64,000 nt of DNA from Saccharomycopsis fibuligera x Saccharomycopsis cf. fibuligera (GCA_001936135.1 CP012817.1:3286001-3350000); one strand, 5' to 3'. Positions 28,501 through 38,636 are shown, counted from the stretch's first letter. Program-made: numbers and translations. The notes: generated by a model not told the origin, from the sequence alone.

Positions 28501-31500
28501 GGCTACTCTTGAAACTGCTCACCAGCTTTTAAAGAGTGAACACGATTCTATAAAAGATTCTCACGCTAATGCAACAAAGGAGGTAGATACTCATAAATTA
28601 ACCAATAATAAATTGAAATCCGAAAATGGAAAATTGAATGCAGAAATTGCTGACCTAAATGATGCTATTGCCAAGTTCAAGGCCGAGAACGAAGAGCTTT
28701 CTAAGCAATTTTCTCATGAATCTGAATCTAGTAAAAATCTTCGTGATGCTGCTAAAGAAAGTAGTGCTAAGATTGAGTCTCTTTCCGAGGAGCTTAGTCA
28801 AACTCAAGAAAAGGTAACTGTCTTGACTGCTGCTAATGTTTCTATTGGTGAGGAACGCGATGCATTGAAAGCTAAGTTGCAAACTTCTTTTGAAACTATC
28901 GGTGACTTGGAGAAAGAGCTTGAAAAAGTCAAGGACTCTCATGAACTGTTGTCATCTGATTATGATTCTTTAAACACCTCTTACAAAAATGTCAGCACTA
29001 AGCTTTCTGATACTACCACTAAACTTCTTGAGTTCACAGCGGCCCATGAAGTCTTGAGTTCCAAGAATAGATCATTGGAAGATGATTACTTTACTATGGA
29101 TTCCAAATATAAGGATCTTACTGCTAAGAACGAGATTAACATGCAAAAAGCTGTTGACCTTGAAGCAAAGACCAAAACGTTGAATGAAACTATTACTAAG
29201 TTGAATGCTGAGGTTTCCGACTTGAAAACGGAAAGAAGCGCATTACAAGGCAAGGAAAAGTTGTTAAACAGAGAAATTAATCAACACAAAACTACCTCAT
29301 TAACATCATCCGAGAAATTGAAGAGAATTACTGCAGAGCTTGCTGCATCAGAAGCGGCTCACAAGTTGTTGGCTAAGGAAAAAGAGCTGCTTTTTGATGA
29401 ACATAAAAGATTAAAGAATGACTCTGCTCGTGATATTGACTCTTACAAGTCGCAAATTAGTTCTTACAAAAAGGAAATTGAAGGTTTACGTCAACAAATG
29501 CAAGATTTGAATGAATCCCTTGTTAAAGCTGAAAGCAGCGTTGCTGCCAAGGAACAGGAGCTTGAGAAGGTAAAAGGTGAACATGAAAATGCTAAAAAGG
29601 CTGAAAGTTCCAAACTTGCTGCACTTCAAGCACTTTACACTAAATCATTGGATGAATTAAAAGAGAAAAAGAAGAACGTTAATGAATTAGAGAGCGTAAA
29701 GGACGGTCTTAATAAAAAGCTTGAAATCAAAGATAAAGAACTTGAAACTCTGAGAAAATCTTTAGCAGAAATTGAGTCACGATTGGAAGAAAGTAACAGT
29801 ATGTTTACCAAGTTACAAGAGGAACATAAGTCTATCAATACTAGATACTCTAGCAAGGTTAAGGAACTTGGCGTTGTTACTGCATCGTTGGCCGCTTTGA
29901 AAGAGTCTCATAAGTCGTTAGAAAAGCATAACTGCTATTTGAATACAAATAGTGATAAGGCTAAAGATTCTATCAGATCCCTTAGTTCAAGGAATGAAAC
30001 GTTGCAAAGTGAGAAAACTAATTTGGAACGTCAACTTGCTGACTCAAAATCAAAATTGGCTAAAATTATGTGTGAAAAAGATACTCTTGATTCAGAAATG
30101 GTTTCTGCAAAGAAGAGCATTGAAGCTTTGCAAGCCACTACCAAAAAGAAAGAGGCTGAGTTGGATAGCGCAAAGGCTGAATTGCAGAAGGTTAATGATC
30201 ATAACTTGACATTGAGCAGTCAAAAGGCTGAAGTGGAAACCAAAGCCAAATTTTTAGAAGAACATTTGAATGACTCTGAGACAAAGGTTAGTGCTCTTGA
30301 AGCTAAAGTCGCTGAGATCGAGTCTTGCAAGAGAGAGCTTTCTAATGAGCATGATAAACTTATTACTGCTCATAAGAATATTGAAAGCAAGCATTCAGAC
30401 ATTGCGGCTAAACTTGCTACCTTAACTGCCGTCTATGAGGCTTTGAAGAGTGAACATAAATCCAGAGGATCCGATCATGAATTATTAATGAACAAGTATA
30501 AAAACTTGGAAAAATTGAAGGCAACTAGCGACGAGCAAATCAGGGAATTGACATCAGAAAAGGACGTTCTTAATTCAAAGATTAATACATTGAATGACAA
30601 GAATGAATGTCTCAGCTCTAAGGTTATTGCATTGAACGATAAGATTGAGGAGTTGACTGTAGTAAATGAACGTAATATCAAAGAAAAGGAATTGAACTCG
30701 AAAAAACTAGCTGACTTGGAGAAATCCAAATCTGAAACCGGCAATACCGTTGAATCAATCTCTAAAAAATTAATTTCTTTGGAGGTCGCTCACAAATTGT
30801 TGACTGATGAAAAAGTTTCATTGGATAAGAAGTATGCTGAGTTGAAAAGTAAAAATAATGATCTTAATGCTATTAAAGGTAGCCTTGAAGAAGATTCGAA
30901 ATCATTGACTACCGAACTTGCCAACCTCAAGACATCATATGCAGATGCTATTAAAAATCTTAGTGATAACGAAAGTATTGTTGCCAAGCTAAAAGAGGTC
31001 AATAGCAAGCAACTAAGCTCTTTGGAAAATTATAAGATTAAGACTGAGGAGCTCATTAGTCAAAAGGATGAAATCGAAAAGAAGCATGCTAAAGCTGCTG
31101 AGAAATTAGCTTCAATTGTTGCATTGAAGGACAAGTCTGATAAACAGCTTATGGTCGTTTCTGCTGAGAAAGAAGAGTTGCTTAAATTTAAGACACAGCA
31201 AGAGAAGGAGATTAAAAGAATGAGTGCTAAAATTGCCCAACTTACTGAGGGCCTTTCAAAAAAGAGTGAGGAGCTCGAGAAAGCTAAGGAATCACTCAAA
31301 TCCGAAATTTCCGAGAATAGTACTATTAATGAGAAATTAAAGGCAACCACCGCAGCAATGATTGCTTTAGAAGGATCTCATAAGCTTTTGGAAAAAGAAC
31401 ATAATAATCTCAAACAAAGTCATAGTAGCTTCAAGGAGCTTGCTGACTCTCAAAGTGGCAAGCTAGGCAAATTGAAAACTCAATTGGCAGAAAACGAGAA

Positions 31501-34500
31501 GAAATTTGAAGATCTTTTAACGAATGCTAAAGCTAATGACAAAGAGCACAAAAAGATACAAGAAGTATACTTTGCTACCGAAAAGAACCTTGAGGATAAG
31601 ACGACAGAACTTGCCAAACAAGAAGAAGAAATTTCCAAATACAAATCTTTTATTGGCTCATTAGAGAAGGAACTCAATAAATTGAAGGAGTTGAATACCA
31701 GTCTCGCAAATGAAATTAAATCAAAAGATAGTGCCATTGAAGATTTGAAGTCATCTACTAGTGCCGATGTTGCCAAGTATTCTGCTGAGATCGTTGCTCT
31801 CAAAGAGTTGATTTCTAAATATGAAAAAGAGCATGAAGTTAAAGATAGTAAGATTACTGATTTAAATAACGAATATTTAAATTCCCAAGGCAGTATCAAG
31901 GATAAAGAAAACGAGTTTGCTGAATTGGAAAAGTCTCTTGAATCTAAGGAAAATGAGTTTACTGAGTTGAAAAAAGTTTTTGAGTCTAACAAGAGAGTTA
32001 TTGAAACTAAGGAAACTGAATTGAAATCCCTCAGTGAGATAGCTACTATTCACAAGAACAAGTTGCGCGATGTTGAAGCAAAGCTTGCAGCTGCTATTAT
32101 TGAGTCAGATAAGAACTTGATTGAAAAAAGTGTTGAAATAGAAAAACTCGAAAGTCAAATTGAACAAAGAGATGACCAGATAAAGGAACTTAGTGCTTCT
32201 GTTACTGCCCTTCAGTCAGAAGTTATTGAATCCAGGGTCAAAGAGTCTGAAATTCTTGGCTCAAACAAGGAAATCTCAGAAAAATTGAATATTTCTTCCC
32301 AAAAAATTGAGGAATTGAGCAGTACTATTCAAAGCTTGGAAGGTGAGAAATCAAGGCTTGAAAAGTCTAATGCAGAGTTAGTTAATGAAGCTAAATTATT
32401 GAAATCAGAAAAGTCGTCTGAAGCTACCAAGTTAGCCGAAATCATGGCCTCCTTGACAGCCTTGAAAGCAGCTCATAGTTCTTTGAATAGTGAACACAAA
32501 GAACTAACGAATAAACATAAAAGCTTGGAGGATCTGCATAAACGTGTCTCAGGAAAACGCTCAGAGGTTGATGATGCTCTCAGAGCTTTAAAAAACAAAC
32601 ATGCTGCTCTCGAAGAAGAATTGGCAAGTGCAAAGAAGAATAGTGAAGATCTTCAATCAAAGCATACTGAAGTTATTAGTGCTAAGGAATTATTAACTAA
32701 GAAAAACGAACATCTTGCAAGTAAAAGTGAAGAAGCTCTAAAGGCGGGCGAAGCTTTATCTAAGCAAAATAAAGACTTGATTGCCGAGAAGAAGTCTATT
32801 TTAGAAAGATTAAGTGAAAGTGATAAAAAATTCAAAGATATAGAAAGCGAGAAATACACTTTAACTCAGAAAGTTGCTGCACTTGATGCTTCTTTGGCAT
32901 TGCTTACTGAGGAAAAAAATTCTTTGATTAGTGAAAAGGATCTGTTGGCTGCTGAGTTGAAGACTTTGGCTGACTCGAAAACAAAGAACCAATATGCATT
33001 GAGCTTACAGAAGAGTGCACTTGAGAAAGAAAAGGCATCCTTGCTTGATAATAATAAAGAATTGACTAAAGAAATTGATGTGTTAGCTGGTGAAGTTGCT
33101 ACTTTGGAGAGCGCAAATAGTGATCTCACCTCTAAGAATGAAATTTTGCTCAAAGAGAAAGAATTAGCCCTCCAACATAACGAGAATTTGAAAAAAGACT
33201 TGGAGTTATCGAACAAGCACAAGCAAGAAGTTAAGGATATTGGTGTTAAGTTTGCCGCCTTAGACGTTGCTCACAAGTTACTCACCGATAAACATGGATC
33301 ACTAACTAAAGAGCTAGAATCGTCTCAAAAGCAAATTACGGATAAGAATACTGATTTACAATCCATTAAAAATCAAAATCAAGAATTGCTCATGAAACTT
33401 GATATTCTTACTAAGCAAAATGAAAAAGTTCAAGCTGATTACAATAAGGTATACCAGGATTACAACAAATTATTTGAAGATCACACAGCACTCAACAGTT
33501 CTCATAAAAATTTAAGTGTTGCTCACAATAATCTTGGCGCTGAAGTCAAAGACATTCAAGTAAAACTCTCTGTTGCTGAAAGCAACTATAAAACGGCTGA
33601 TGAAAGAAAAACTGCTTTGGAGACTGATTTGAGCGTTTATAAAGCCGAATATGAGGAATTAAAATCATTTAATGCTTCTCTAGAAGCTGATTTGAAGAAC
33701 TCTGCTGCTGAGCGTGAAGAGTTGAAGTCGTCAAATGCTACTTTGGATGCTCAAGTTAAATCTTTGCAAAATGAATTAAGTAGATTGGCTACTAAAGAGA
33801 CTGATTTGAATAAAATAATTAATTCATTGCAAAGCGAACAAACCCAGATTAATAATAATGAAGTTGAGTTGAATAAAATTGTTGATTCTCTTACTAATGA
33901 AAACCATACTTTGAGAGCAGAATATGATAAACTAATCAAATTACAGGATGAGTGGAACGAGAAGCATAGTAGCTTGCAAAATGATCTCAAAGAAGCCTCA
34001 GTGAAGATTGCTGAATTAAGCGCCGCAATTAAAGCAAAAGAATCAGTTTCTGATTCAAGAGACTACAAGAATAGAGGGGCTAGCGAGGAAAATTTCGTCG
34101 ATGCATTTGACTCCTTTGCTGACGAAAATATAAACGAAGATTTTATCAGATCCAAAGCTACCAATTTTAATCTTACTGTTCTTACCAATGACGAATATGC
34201 TTATTTGTCATCAAAGGATAAACTTACCAAATCAGAGCTTGAATCATATGCAAGAAAGCTTAATCTTCTTGTGGTTCCTGAAAAAGCATATGTTGCCACC
34301 AATATGTTTAGAATTCCAGACCCAGATAATGTAATTGTTGTTCCAAAAACATATTATAATAAGTTATCCAAAAATGATGCTATGGCTCTTCATAAAGTGA
34401 ATGTTGATCAAATGAAGGAAGAAGCATTGAAGAGAGGTTATGATTTGGTTTCAGTCAGCAAATTGCAAGACGTCGCAGAAGAAAAGGAAAACATATTAGA

Positions 34501-35275
34501 GTCAAAAGTTGTTCCTCCAGTTTCCACTGCTGCTGCTACCCCTACCGTTGCTGCTGCCAATACTTCACCTCCTACAGCAAGTGATGCATCAGTTACAAAC
34601 GATTCACAAAGGGTTAGCAATAGAAAATCAATACGCTCATTTTTAGGAAAATCCCCATCAAGAAAAAGTTCCAGATTTTCGAGCACTCCCGAAGAAATAT
34701 CCACCAGAGCGCTGATGCCACCTCCATCCAGAAAAATATCCACACAGCATTTAAACAGACGTGTCTCAAATTCACAATTAACTAACAGATCGGCATCGGC
34801 GCTTTCTACTAGACGTTCCGCAAATGTCAGCACACGAAGTGTTACTGGACTTTCCCTTGCCACTGAGGCCTCCTTGAGCGAGCCAAATATTATTGGCGCG
34901 GTTACACAAACTGTTATTGGTGAGTTCTTGTACAAGTACTACCGTCGTTTGGGTCCATTGAGTGTTATGTCCGAAATCAGGCACGAACGTTTTTTCTGGG
35001 TTCACCCTTATACTTTAACTTTGTATTGGTCGGAAGAAAATCCAGTTTTTGGCAATCCATCTGATGATAAGACTCGCGCGGCTGCTATCGTCAGCGTTGA
35101 AAGTGTGGAGGATAATAATCCATTACCTGTTGGTCTTTATCATAAGAGTATTGTTGTCCACTCTACTGATAGATCTATCAAAATTACATGTCCATCAAGA
35201 TTGCGTCATAATATCTGGTATAACTCATTGAGGTATTTGATCCAAAGAAATTCGGAAGGCATTAACTTTGATTGA
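25556..35275 (+). CDS. NUM1: Num1-like cortical dynein/mitochondria anchor, giant coiled-coil protein with C-terminal PH domain
   Basis: A 3,239-residue protein, larger than S. cerevisiae Num1 (about 2,750). The N-terminal segment is predicted coiled coil from about residue 85; residues of about 600-2,860 are nearly continuous heptad-type sequence with degenerate repeats of the form A-L-x-x-A-H-K-L-L-x-x-E-H-x-x-L. A Ser/Arg-rich linker (about 3,000-3,110) precedes the PH domain (about 3,113-3,230, GEFLYKYYRRLG...HERFFWVHPYTLTLYWSE...RHNIWYNSLRYL), which binds PI(4,5)P2 at the plasma membrane. In yeast Num1 anchors dynein for spindle positioning and tethers mitochondria to the cortex. The single exon has no internal breaks. 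Confidence 0.93.
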   Translation: MPLPDLSNLPKLRKFQDEEGNEENNTAQDLNRRLPKQRKPTPNDLLAQLPSLSKRVSKEKLNDNNQSIMTAPPINPGHQNNERDLNFTVKLSQNLIVQTRKLQAENKMKDQKILELAKQNKQLSSSVSNLQSKVSDLSNNEQILDDTNWQLNLNYQENLSNLKKYEELNFKLNKDLAALNNTNNDLNQQIDELNLNLKNLNDNYNNYKNANESRLVELQDHIDELNLENNELTDQVGFLKSELSKLTKEQSGAQKTLINIPDLRLFKNSNDSSTSQGDTDNNIFSDKFNEPKGSPIKSIPARNIQLESQTLKSNLDHAHQVITRLRSQLLKYRRENLSASGSATKSEIIGNENSTPNKKVNQLINKNNVNRRSTEKLKDVKLQSASNKSVVYKIIDDETDKLLKGTENWQEYDPAEDSASASESELDEFDNFGIKDNEASFSSNKKNFSFSSDINADPQNTSMFISSAHESPIKSKFLRDSKTIVDEYIKQNNLVLIPIDEYHQMKPSGTLTGLNQYDSDKEDNGMLQKPKSRKSLGDEIFELQNMTEGDIDTSHSRLIGEDDLDFDDDFDESRNINDESIGDLDRSEEFVTIRKHKGEKKLDAKLLKAENESLKQLLESKKITKENIHNFAKEHNLKAIDIKEFEDLTESQKQLLNENNALKESILDLNNQKSKWATEMENLNQSHKLLITTHDEKLSSLVKSHSRDISEWISKHDAVSKDLVALQAQKSLNDKEFNDLKISHVNIEKEFNDLKSSYAKIVTENDKVVKEFDNLKTSYAKIEANNKNLKSELEQEVVENNKFKQQIEALHTEKAKLDSVNQDLKFNIDELKFQINTSSKNYNTLNDKYEKLISEHSVLTKEHETLKNKSISVEKTRETILLELAELKTQNTKSVEENESNKKQLTEVNKKYAALKKSYQELERQSEEKKAEFDTLIKTVDQHKKQLSVKEQDLRELKTLHSSLSDIHKSNEDKLNTVVSSLATLETAHQLLKSEHDSIKDSHANATKEVDTHKLTNNKLKSENGKLNAEIADLNDAIAKFKAENEELSKQFSHESESSKNLRDAAKESSAKIESLSEELSQTQEKVTVLTAANVSIGEERDALKAKLQTSFETIGDLEKELEKVKDSHELLSSDYDSLNTSYKNVSTKLSDTTTKLLEFTAAHEVLSSKNRSLEDDYFTMDSKYKDLTAKNEINMQKAVDLEAKTKTLNETITKLNAEVSDLKTERSALQGKEKLLNREINQHKTTSLTSSEKLKRITAELAASEAAHKLLAKEKELLFDEHKRLKNDSARDIDSYKSQISSYKKEIEGLRQQMQDLNESLVKAESSVAAKEQELEKVKGEHENAKKAESSKLAALQALYTKSLDELKEKKKNVNELESVKDGLNKKLEIKDKELETLRKSLAEIESRLEESNSMFTKLQEEHKSINTRYSSKVKELGVVTASLAALKESHKSLEKHNCYLNTNSDKAKDSIRSLSSRNETLQSEKTNLERQLADSKSKLAKIMCEKDTLDSEMVSAKKSIEALQATTKKKEAELDSAKAELQKVNDHNLTLSSQKAEVETKAKFLEEHLNDSETKVSALEAKVAEIESCKRELSNEHDKLITAHKNIESKHSDIAAKLATLTAVYEALKSEHKSRGSDHELLMNKYKNLEKLKATSDEQIRELTSEKDVLNSKINTLNDKNECLSSKVIALNDKIEELTVVNERNIKEKELNSKKLADLEKSKSETGNTVESISKKLISLEVAHKLLTDEKVSLDKKYAELKSKNNDLNAIKGSLEEDSKSLTTELANLKTSYADAIKNLSDNESIVAKLKEVNSKQLSSLENYKIKTEELISQKDEIEKKHAKAAEKLASIVALKDKSDKQLMVVSAEKEELLKFKTQQEKEIKRMSAKIAQLTEGLSKKSEELEKAKESLKSEISENSTINEKLKATTAAMIALEGSHKLLEKEHNNLKQSHSSFKELADSQSGKLGKLKTQLAENEKKFEDLLTNAKANDKEHKKIQEVYFATEKNLEDKTTELAKQEEEISKYKSFIGSLEKELNKLKELNTSLANEIKSKDSAIEDLKSSTSADVAKYSAEIVALKELISKYEKEHEVKDSKITDLNNEYLNSQGSIKDKENEFAELEKSLESKENEFTELKKVFESNKRVIETKETELKSLSEIATIHKNKLRDVEAKLAAAIIESDKNLIEKSVEIEKLESQIEQRDDQIKELSASVTALQSEVIESRVKESEILGSNKEISEKLNISSQKIEELSSTIQSLEGEKSRLEKSNAELVNEAKLLKSEKSSEATKLAEIMASLTALKAAHSSLNSEHKELTNKHKSLEDLHKRVSGKRSEVDDALRALKNKHAALEEELASAKKNSEDLQSKHTEVISAKELLTKKNEHLASKSEEALKAGEALSKQNKDLIAEKKSILERLSESDKKFKDIESEKYTLTQKVAALDASLALLTEEKNSLISEKDLLAAELKTLADSKTKNQYALSLQKSALEKEKASLLDNNKELTKEIDVLAGEVATLESANSDLTSKNEILLKEKELALQHNENLKKDLELSNKHKQEVKDIGVKFAALDVAHKLLTDKHGSLTKELESSQKQITDKNTDLQSIKNQNQELLMKLDILTKQNEKVQADYNKVYQDYNKLFEDHTALNSSHKNLSVAHNNLGAEVKDIQVKLSVAESNYKTADERKTALETDLSVYKAEYEELKSFNASLEADLKNSAAEREELKSSNATLDAQVKSLQNELSRLATKETDLNKIINSLQSEQTQINNNEVELNKIVDSLTNENHTLRAEYDKLIKLQDEWNEKHSSLQNDLKEASVKIAELSAAIKAKESVSDSRDYKNRGASEENFVDAFDSFADENINEDFIRSKATNFNLTVLTNDEYAYLSSKDKLTKSELESYARKLNLLVVPEKAYVATNMFRIPDPDNVIVVPKTYYNKLSKNDAMALHKVNVDQMKEEALKRGYDLVSVSKLQDVAEEKENILESKVVPPVSTAAATPTVAAANTSPPTASDASVTNDSQRVSNRKSIRSFLGKSPSRKSSRFSSTPEEISTRALMPPPSRKISTQHLNRRVSNSQLTNRSASALSTRRSANVSTRSVTGLSLATEASLSEPNIIGAVTQTVIGEFLYKYYRRLGPLSVMSEIRHERFFWVHPYTLTLYWSEENPVFGNPSDDKTRAAAIVSVESVEDNNPLPVGLYHKSIVVHSTDRSIKITCPSRLRHNIWYNSLRYLIQRNSEGINFD

Positions 35276-35792
35276 CCCTTTTTTTCATACTTTTTGTATG
35301 TTCTTATTTTTTATTTTTTTATTTTTTTATTTTTTTATTTTTTTATTTTTTTTATTTTTTTATGTTTTTCCAGTGTTTTGAGTTTCTATTCGTAAAATTT
35401 TTATTTTGGACATTCGTTCTTCAATTCGTTATTATATTCGATTGTTTAATACCTTTTTTGATATTTCTTTTTTTAATTTTCATGCTATTTCGTTTTCTAA
35501 GTTATGATTAACTTTCCGATAATCATTTCTCGTGAAATAACTGTAAGACCATATACTTTAGGATAAATCTATGGTGTATTCGCCCCTCCTGATTTCAGAT
35601 TTTTGGCAAGTGACAGGTCATTTGAAAGAAAAGTGGTGCATAAATAGCGTGATCAAATCAGAGTAATGATGTATCATGTTTCGATACGACAATAAATCTA
35701 TAAAACAACGCTTATGTTCCCCATAGAAACTTCCTTTTTTCTCTCTGTTGACTGGTTTTGCTTTATTACTGACTAAGAATTCAACTTTAGAA
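35276..35792. other. Intergenic: NUM1 3' flank and next promoter
   Basis: Starts with T-rich TTTTTTA repeats (about 35300-35365). No gene seen. Confidence 0.6.
35300..35365. repeat. T(5-8)A low-complexity tract
   Basis: Imperfect tandem units of T runs separated by single A, just after the NUM1 stop. Confidence 0.85.
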
Positions 35793-36524
35793 ATGTTACC
35801 AGAACCCAAAACCCCTACATCAAAAATCATACATTCAGTATATGTCGATAAAAAGCTGCAAAATCAGACACAAAAGAGACAGCAGTCAGTCAAATATTAC
35901 GAAAATAAACTTTTTAAAACATCACAACCACAATTGGATATTGACGATGACTATAGTTCGTCTTTATGTGACTTGATTACACCGTCAAGAACAAGAATAA
36001 GAACAAGAAGTGTAGACGCTACACCTACGAAACTCAAGACAAAGAGAAGAAAGCTTGAAAGAAGAGATATAACTAACTTGGAGGACCACGAAAGCAATAC
36101 GTCATTGACATATCTGAATCAAGACTTTTCGAAGCCTGTATTTAAAAGAAACGAAAAGCTGGAAATCAACGTCAAAATCAATACAGGTTCAAATGAAGAT
36201 CAAACAGATCAAAGCTCCGATGAGTGCACCCTGATGAATGATCGGGAATCATTCCGGTCGATTCCGTCTACGCAAACCACACCTGAAGCGGCTCTAACTC
36301 ATATATATAACAAACATATAACAAACAAAATGATTGAAGAAGCACGGAAGATTAGACCAAGCAAGAAAAGAGCATTTGACGAAGTTATCACGGACAGCGA
36401 ACCGGTCAAGATGACAGTTAAAAGGAAGAAAACAAAAAATAATTTGACTATTTCCAAAGAAGCGGTGATATTGATCACTACATCGCTTTTATCTGTGATA
36501 TATGGATATTGCCATAATAGTTAG
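35793..36524 (+). CDS. Unrecognised basic, Ser/Thr-rich tail-anchored protein
   Basis: A 243-residue protein from the ATG at 35793. I do not recognise the family. The N-terminus has TP/SP motifs (PEPKTPTSK, DLITPSR, DATPTK) that could be CDK sites, followed by a strongly basic stretch (KLKTKRRKLERR) that could serve as a nuclear localisation signal. A second basic block precedes the C-terminal hydrophobic segment (AVILITTSLLSVIYGY), which ends four residues before the stop. This suggests a tail-anchored protein of the ER or nuclear envelope under cell-cycle phosphorylation; that is inference from composition. Confidence 0.65.
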   Translation: MLPEPKTPTSKIIHSVYVDKKLQNQTQKRQQSVKYYENKLFKTSQPQLDIDDDYSSSLCDLITPSRTRIRTRSVDATPTKLKTKRRKLERRDITNLEDHESNTSLTYLNQDFSKPVFKRNEKLEINVKINTGSNEDQTDQSSDECTLMNDRESFRSIPSTQTTPEAALTHIYNKHITNKMIEEARKIRPSKKRAFDEVITDSEPVKMTVKRKKTKNNLTISKEAVILITTSLLSVIYGYCHNS

Positions 36525-36863
36525 ATTTTTATAACTTGAAAACTGTATATGTTTAAGTCGTTTTTTCTTTTGTAATTGGGAGACTAACTGCCTAGTCTGT
36601 TTTTGCCAACGGAAACTTCGTTTTCTGCGATGTTCAACCTTTCTCTGCAGGATGCCGTGGGTGTCATGCATGCACTCTGGCAGTAGTTCTAGAAAATTCT
36701 GCGGACAGCATAGTTTGATTATAATTTAGAGTCGATCGCCCCCACCGACACCGCTGAAAAAAAGCAGAGGGCAAACTCTTCTTGTGCTCCATCCTCACTA
36801 ACATTAATCGAATATAGGATAACCAACATCAACATCAACAAACACCAATACACCAACACAACG
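36525..36863 (+). promoter_or_regulatory. STI1 promoter region
   Basis: A 339-bp spacer holding a perfect three-unit heat-shock element (36687-36699) and a two-unit GAAnnTTC (36612-36619). Otherwise nothing recognisable. Confidence 0.65.
36687..36699 (+). promoter_or_regulatory. Heat-shock element upstream of STI1
   Basis: TTCTAGAAAATTC fits TTCnnGAAnnTTC exactly, the Hsf1 binding site, 165 bp before the STI1 ATG. STI1 is a classical Hsf1 target in yeast. Confidence 0.8.
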
Positions 36864-38636
36864 ATGTCTTCCGAAGAATACAAAGCATTAGGTAACAAAG
36901 CTTTCGCTGCCAAAGATTTCAAAACCGCAATTGAACATTTTGACAAGGCTATTGAGCTTTCTCCTGCTCCAAACCATGTCTTGTACTCTAACCGATCTGC
37001 CTGTTACGCCTCCCAGGGCAACTACGACAAAGCTTTAGAAGACGCCAACAAGTGTGTTGAAATCAATTCAAGTTGGGCTAAAGGTTACAACAGAATTGCG
37101 GCTGCCGCATATGGTTTAGGCAGACTTGATGATGCCGCTCAAGCATACCAGCAAGCCTTACAGCTTGATCCAGCTAACAAGATGGCCAAAGATGGCTTAA
37201 GCGAAGTTGAAAAAGCTAAACAAAGACCTGATTTTGGGTTTATGCAAAAATTTGCTGATCCGAACTTGATTGAAAAATTAAAGAATAACCCAAAGACTGC
37301 TGATGCTATGAGGGATCCTTCGGTAGTTGAAAAAGTTAGACAATTACAACTTAATCCATCCTCAGTTAAGCCAGAAACTTTCTTGAGTAATCAGAAATTA
37401 TTGACAGTTTTCACTACACTTTTGGGTCTTGATTTACCGGAACCAGGCAGTGCTCCAGAAGCTGGTGGTGGTGCTGCTCCATCTGCTAAGAAGGAAGAAC
37501 CAAAGAAAGAAGAACCAAAGAAAGAAGAGTCTAAGCCAAAACAAGCTGAATCCCAGCCAGCAGCTGCCACTAAATCGAACGACGATCCAGAAACTTCTGT
37601 CCCAGATGTCGAAATGAAAGATTCTGACTCTAGTGCAGAAGACACTAAAAATAAAGCAGACAAGATCAAAGCAGAAGCCAACACCCTATACAAAAAGCGT
37701 CACTTCGATGAAGCTATTGAGTTATACAACAAAGCTTACGAAACTCACCCTGATATCACCTACTTGAACAACCGTGCCGCTGCTGAATTTGAAAAAGGTG
37801 AATATGAAACCGCTATAAAGACTTGTGAATTGGCCATTGAAAAAGGTAGAGAAGTCAGAGCTGACTATAAAATTATAGCTAAATCTTTCGCTAGAATTGG
37901 TAGCTCATACTTGAAAATGGATGACTTGAGAAACGCTATACAATACTTTGACAAATCTTTGACTGAGCACAGAACTGCCGACGTTTTGACTAAATTGAGA
38001 ACCACAGAAAAAGCTCTCAAAAAGAAAGAAGCTGAAGAATACATTAACCCAGAAAAAGCTGAAGAAGCTAGACTCGAGGGTAAGGAATATTTCACCAAGG
38101 CCGACTGGCCAAATGCAGTTAAAGCATACTCTGAAATGATAAAGAGAGCTCCAGAAGACCCAAGAGGTTACTCCAACAGAGCTGCTGCTTTTGTTAAATT
38201 ATTATCTTTCCCAGATGCTGTCAGAGACTGTGATGCTGCTATCGACAAGGATCCTAACTTTATCAGAGCCTATATTAGAAAAGCTTCTGCTCAATTAACA
38301 ATGAAAGAATTTTCTAGTTGTATTGACACTTTGGACAAAGCAAGAGACGTGGATGCTAAATCTAATGGTGGAAAATCAGCATACGAAATTAACCAATTGT
38401 ACCAAAAGGCTATGTCGCAGAGATTTTCTGCTTTGGAAGGTGAAACGGAAGAACAAACCAGAGCTAGAATTTCAAGAGATCCAGAAGTGGTGGGAATTTT
38501 GCAAGATCCAGTTATGCAAGGAATTTTGCAACAAGCTAGTGACAACCCAGCTGCTTTGCAAGACCATATGAAGAATCCTGTTATCTTCAAAAAGATCAAC
38601 ACTTTGATTGCTGCTGGTGTTATTCGCACTGCTTAG
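36864..38636 (+). CDS. STI1: Hsp70-Hsp90 organising co-chaperone Sti1/Hop
   Basis: A 590-residue protein with full Hop architecture: TPR1 (about 1-115), DP1 (about 130-185, with the MRDPSVVEKVRQLQLNP motif), a Lys/Glu-rich linker with three KKEEP-like repeats (about 210-230), TPR2A (about 262-375), TPR2B (about 395-510) and DP2 at the C-terminus (RDPEVVGILQDPVMQGILQQ). It transfers clients from Hsp70 (Ssa) to Hsp90 in the cytosol. Codon usage is biased toward preferred codons, as expected of an abundant protein. A heat-shock element precedes it. Confidence 0.97.
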   Translation: MSSEEYKALGNKAFAAKDFKTAIEHFDKAIELSPAPNHVLYSNRSACYASQGNYDKALEDANKCVEINSSWAKGYNRIAAAAYGLGRLDDAAQAYQQALQLDPANKMAKDGLSEVEKAKQRPDFGFMQKFADPNLIEKLKNNPKTADAMRDPSVVEKVRQLQLNPSSVKPETFLSNQKLLTVFTTLLGLDLPEPGSAPEAGGGAAPSAKKEEPKKEEPKKEESKPKQAESQPAAATKSNDDPETSVPDVEMKDSDSSAEDTKNKADKIKAEANTLYKKRHFDEAIELYNKAYETHPDITYLNNRAAAEFEKGEYETAIKTCELAIEKGREVRADYKIIAKSFARIGSSYLKMDDLRNAIQYFDKSLTEHRTADVLTKLRTTEKALKKKEAEEYINPEKAEEARLEGKEYFTKADWPNAVKAYSEMIKRAPEDPRGYSNRAAAFVKLLSFPDAVRDCDAAIDKDPNFIRAYIRKASAQLTMKEFSSCIDTLDKARDVDAKSNGGKSAYEINQLYQKAMSQRFSALEGETEEQTRARISRDPEVVGILQDPVMQGILQQASDNPAALQDHMKNPVIFKKINTLIAAGVIRTA

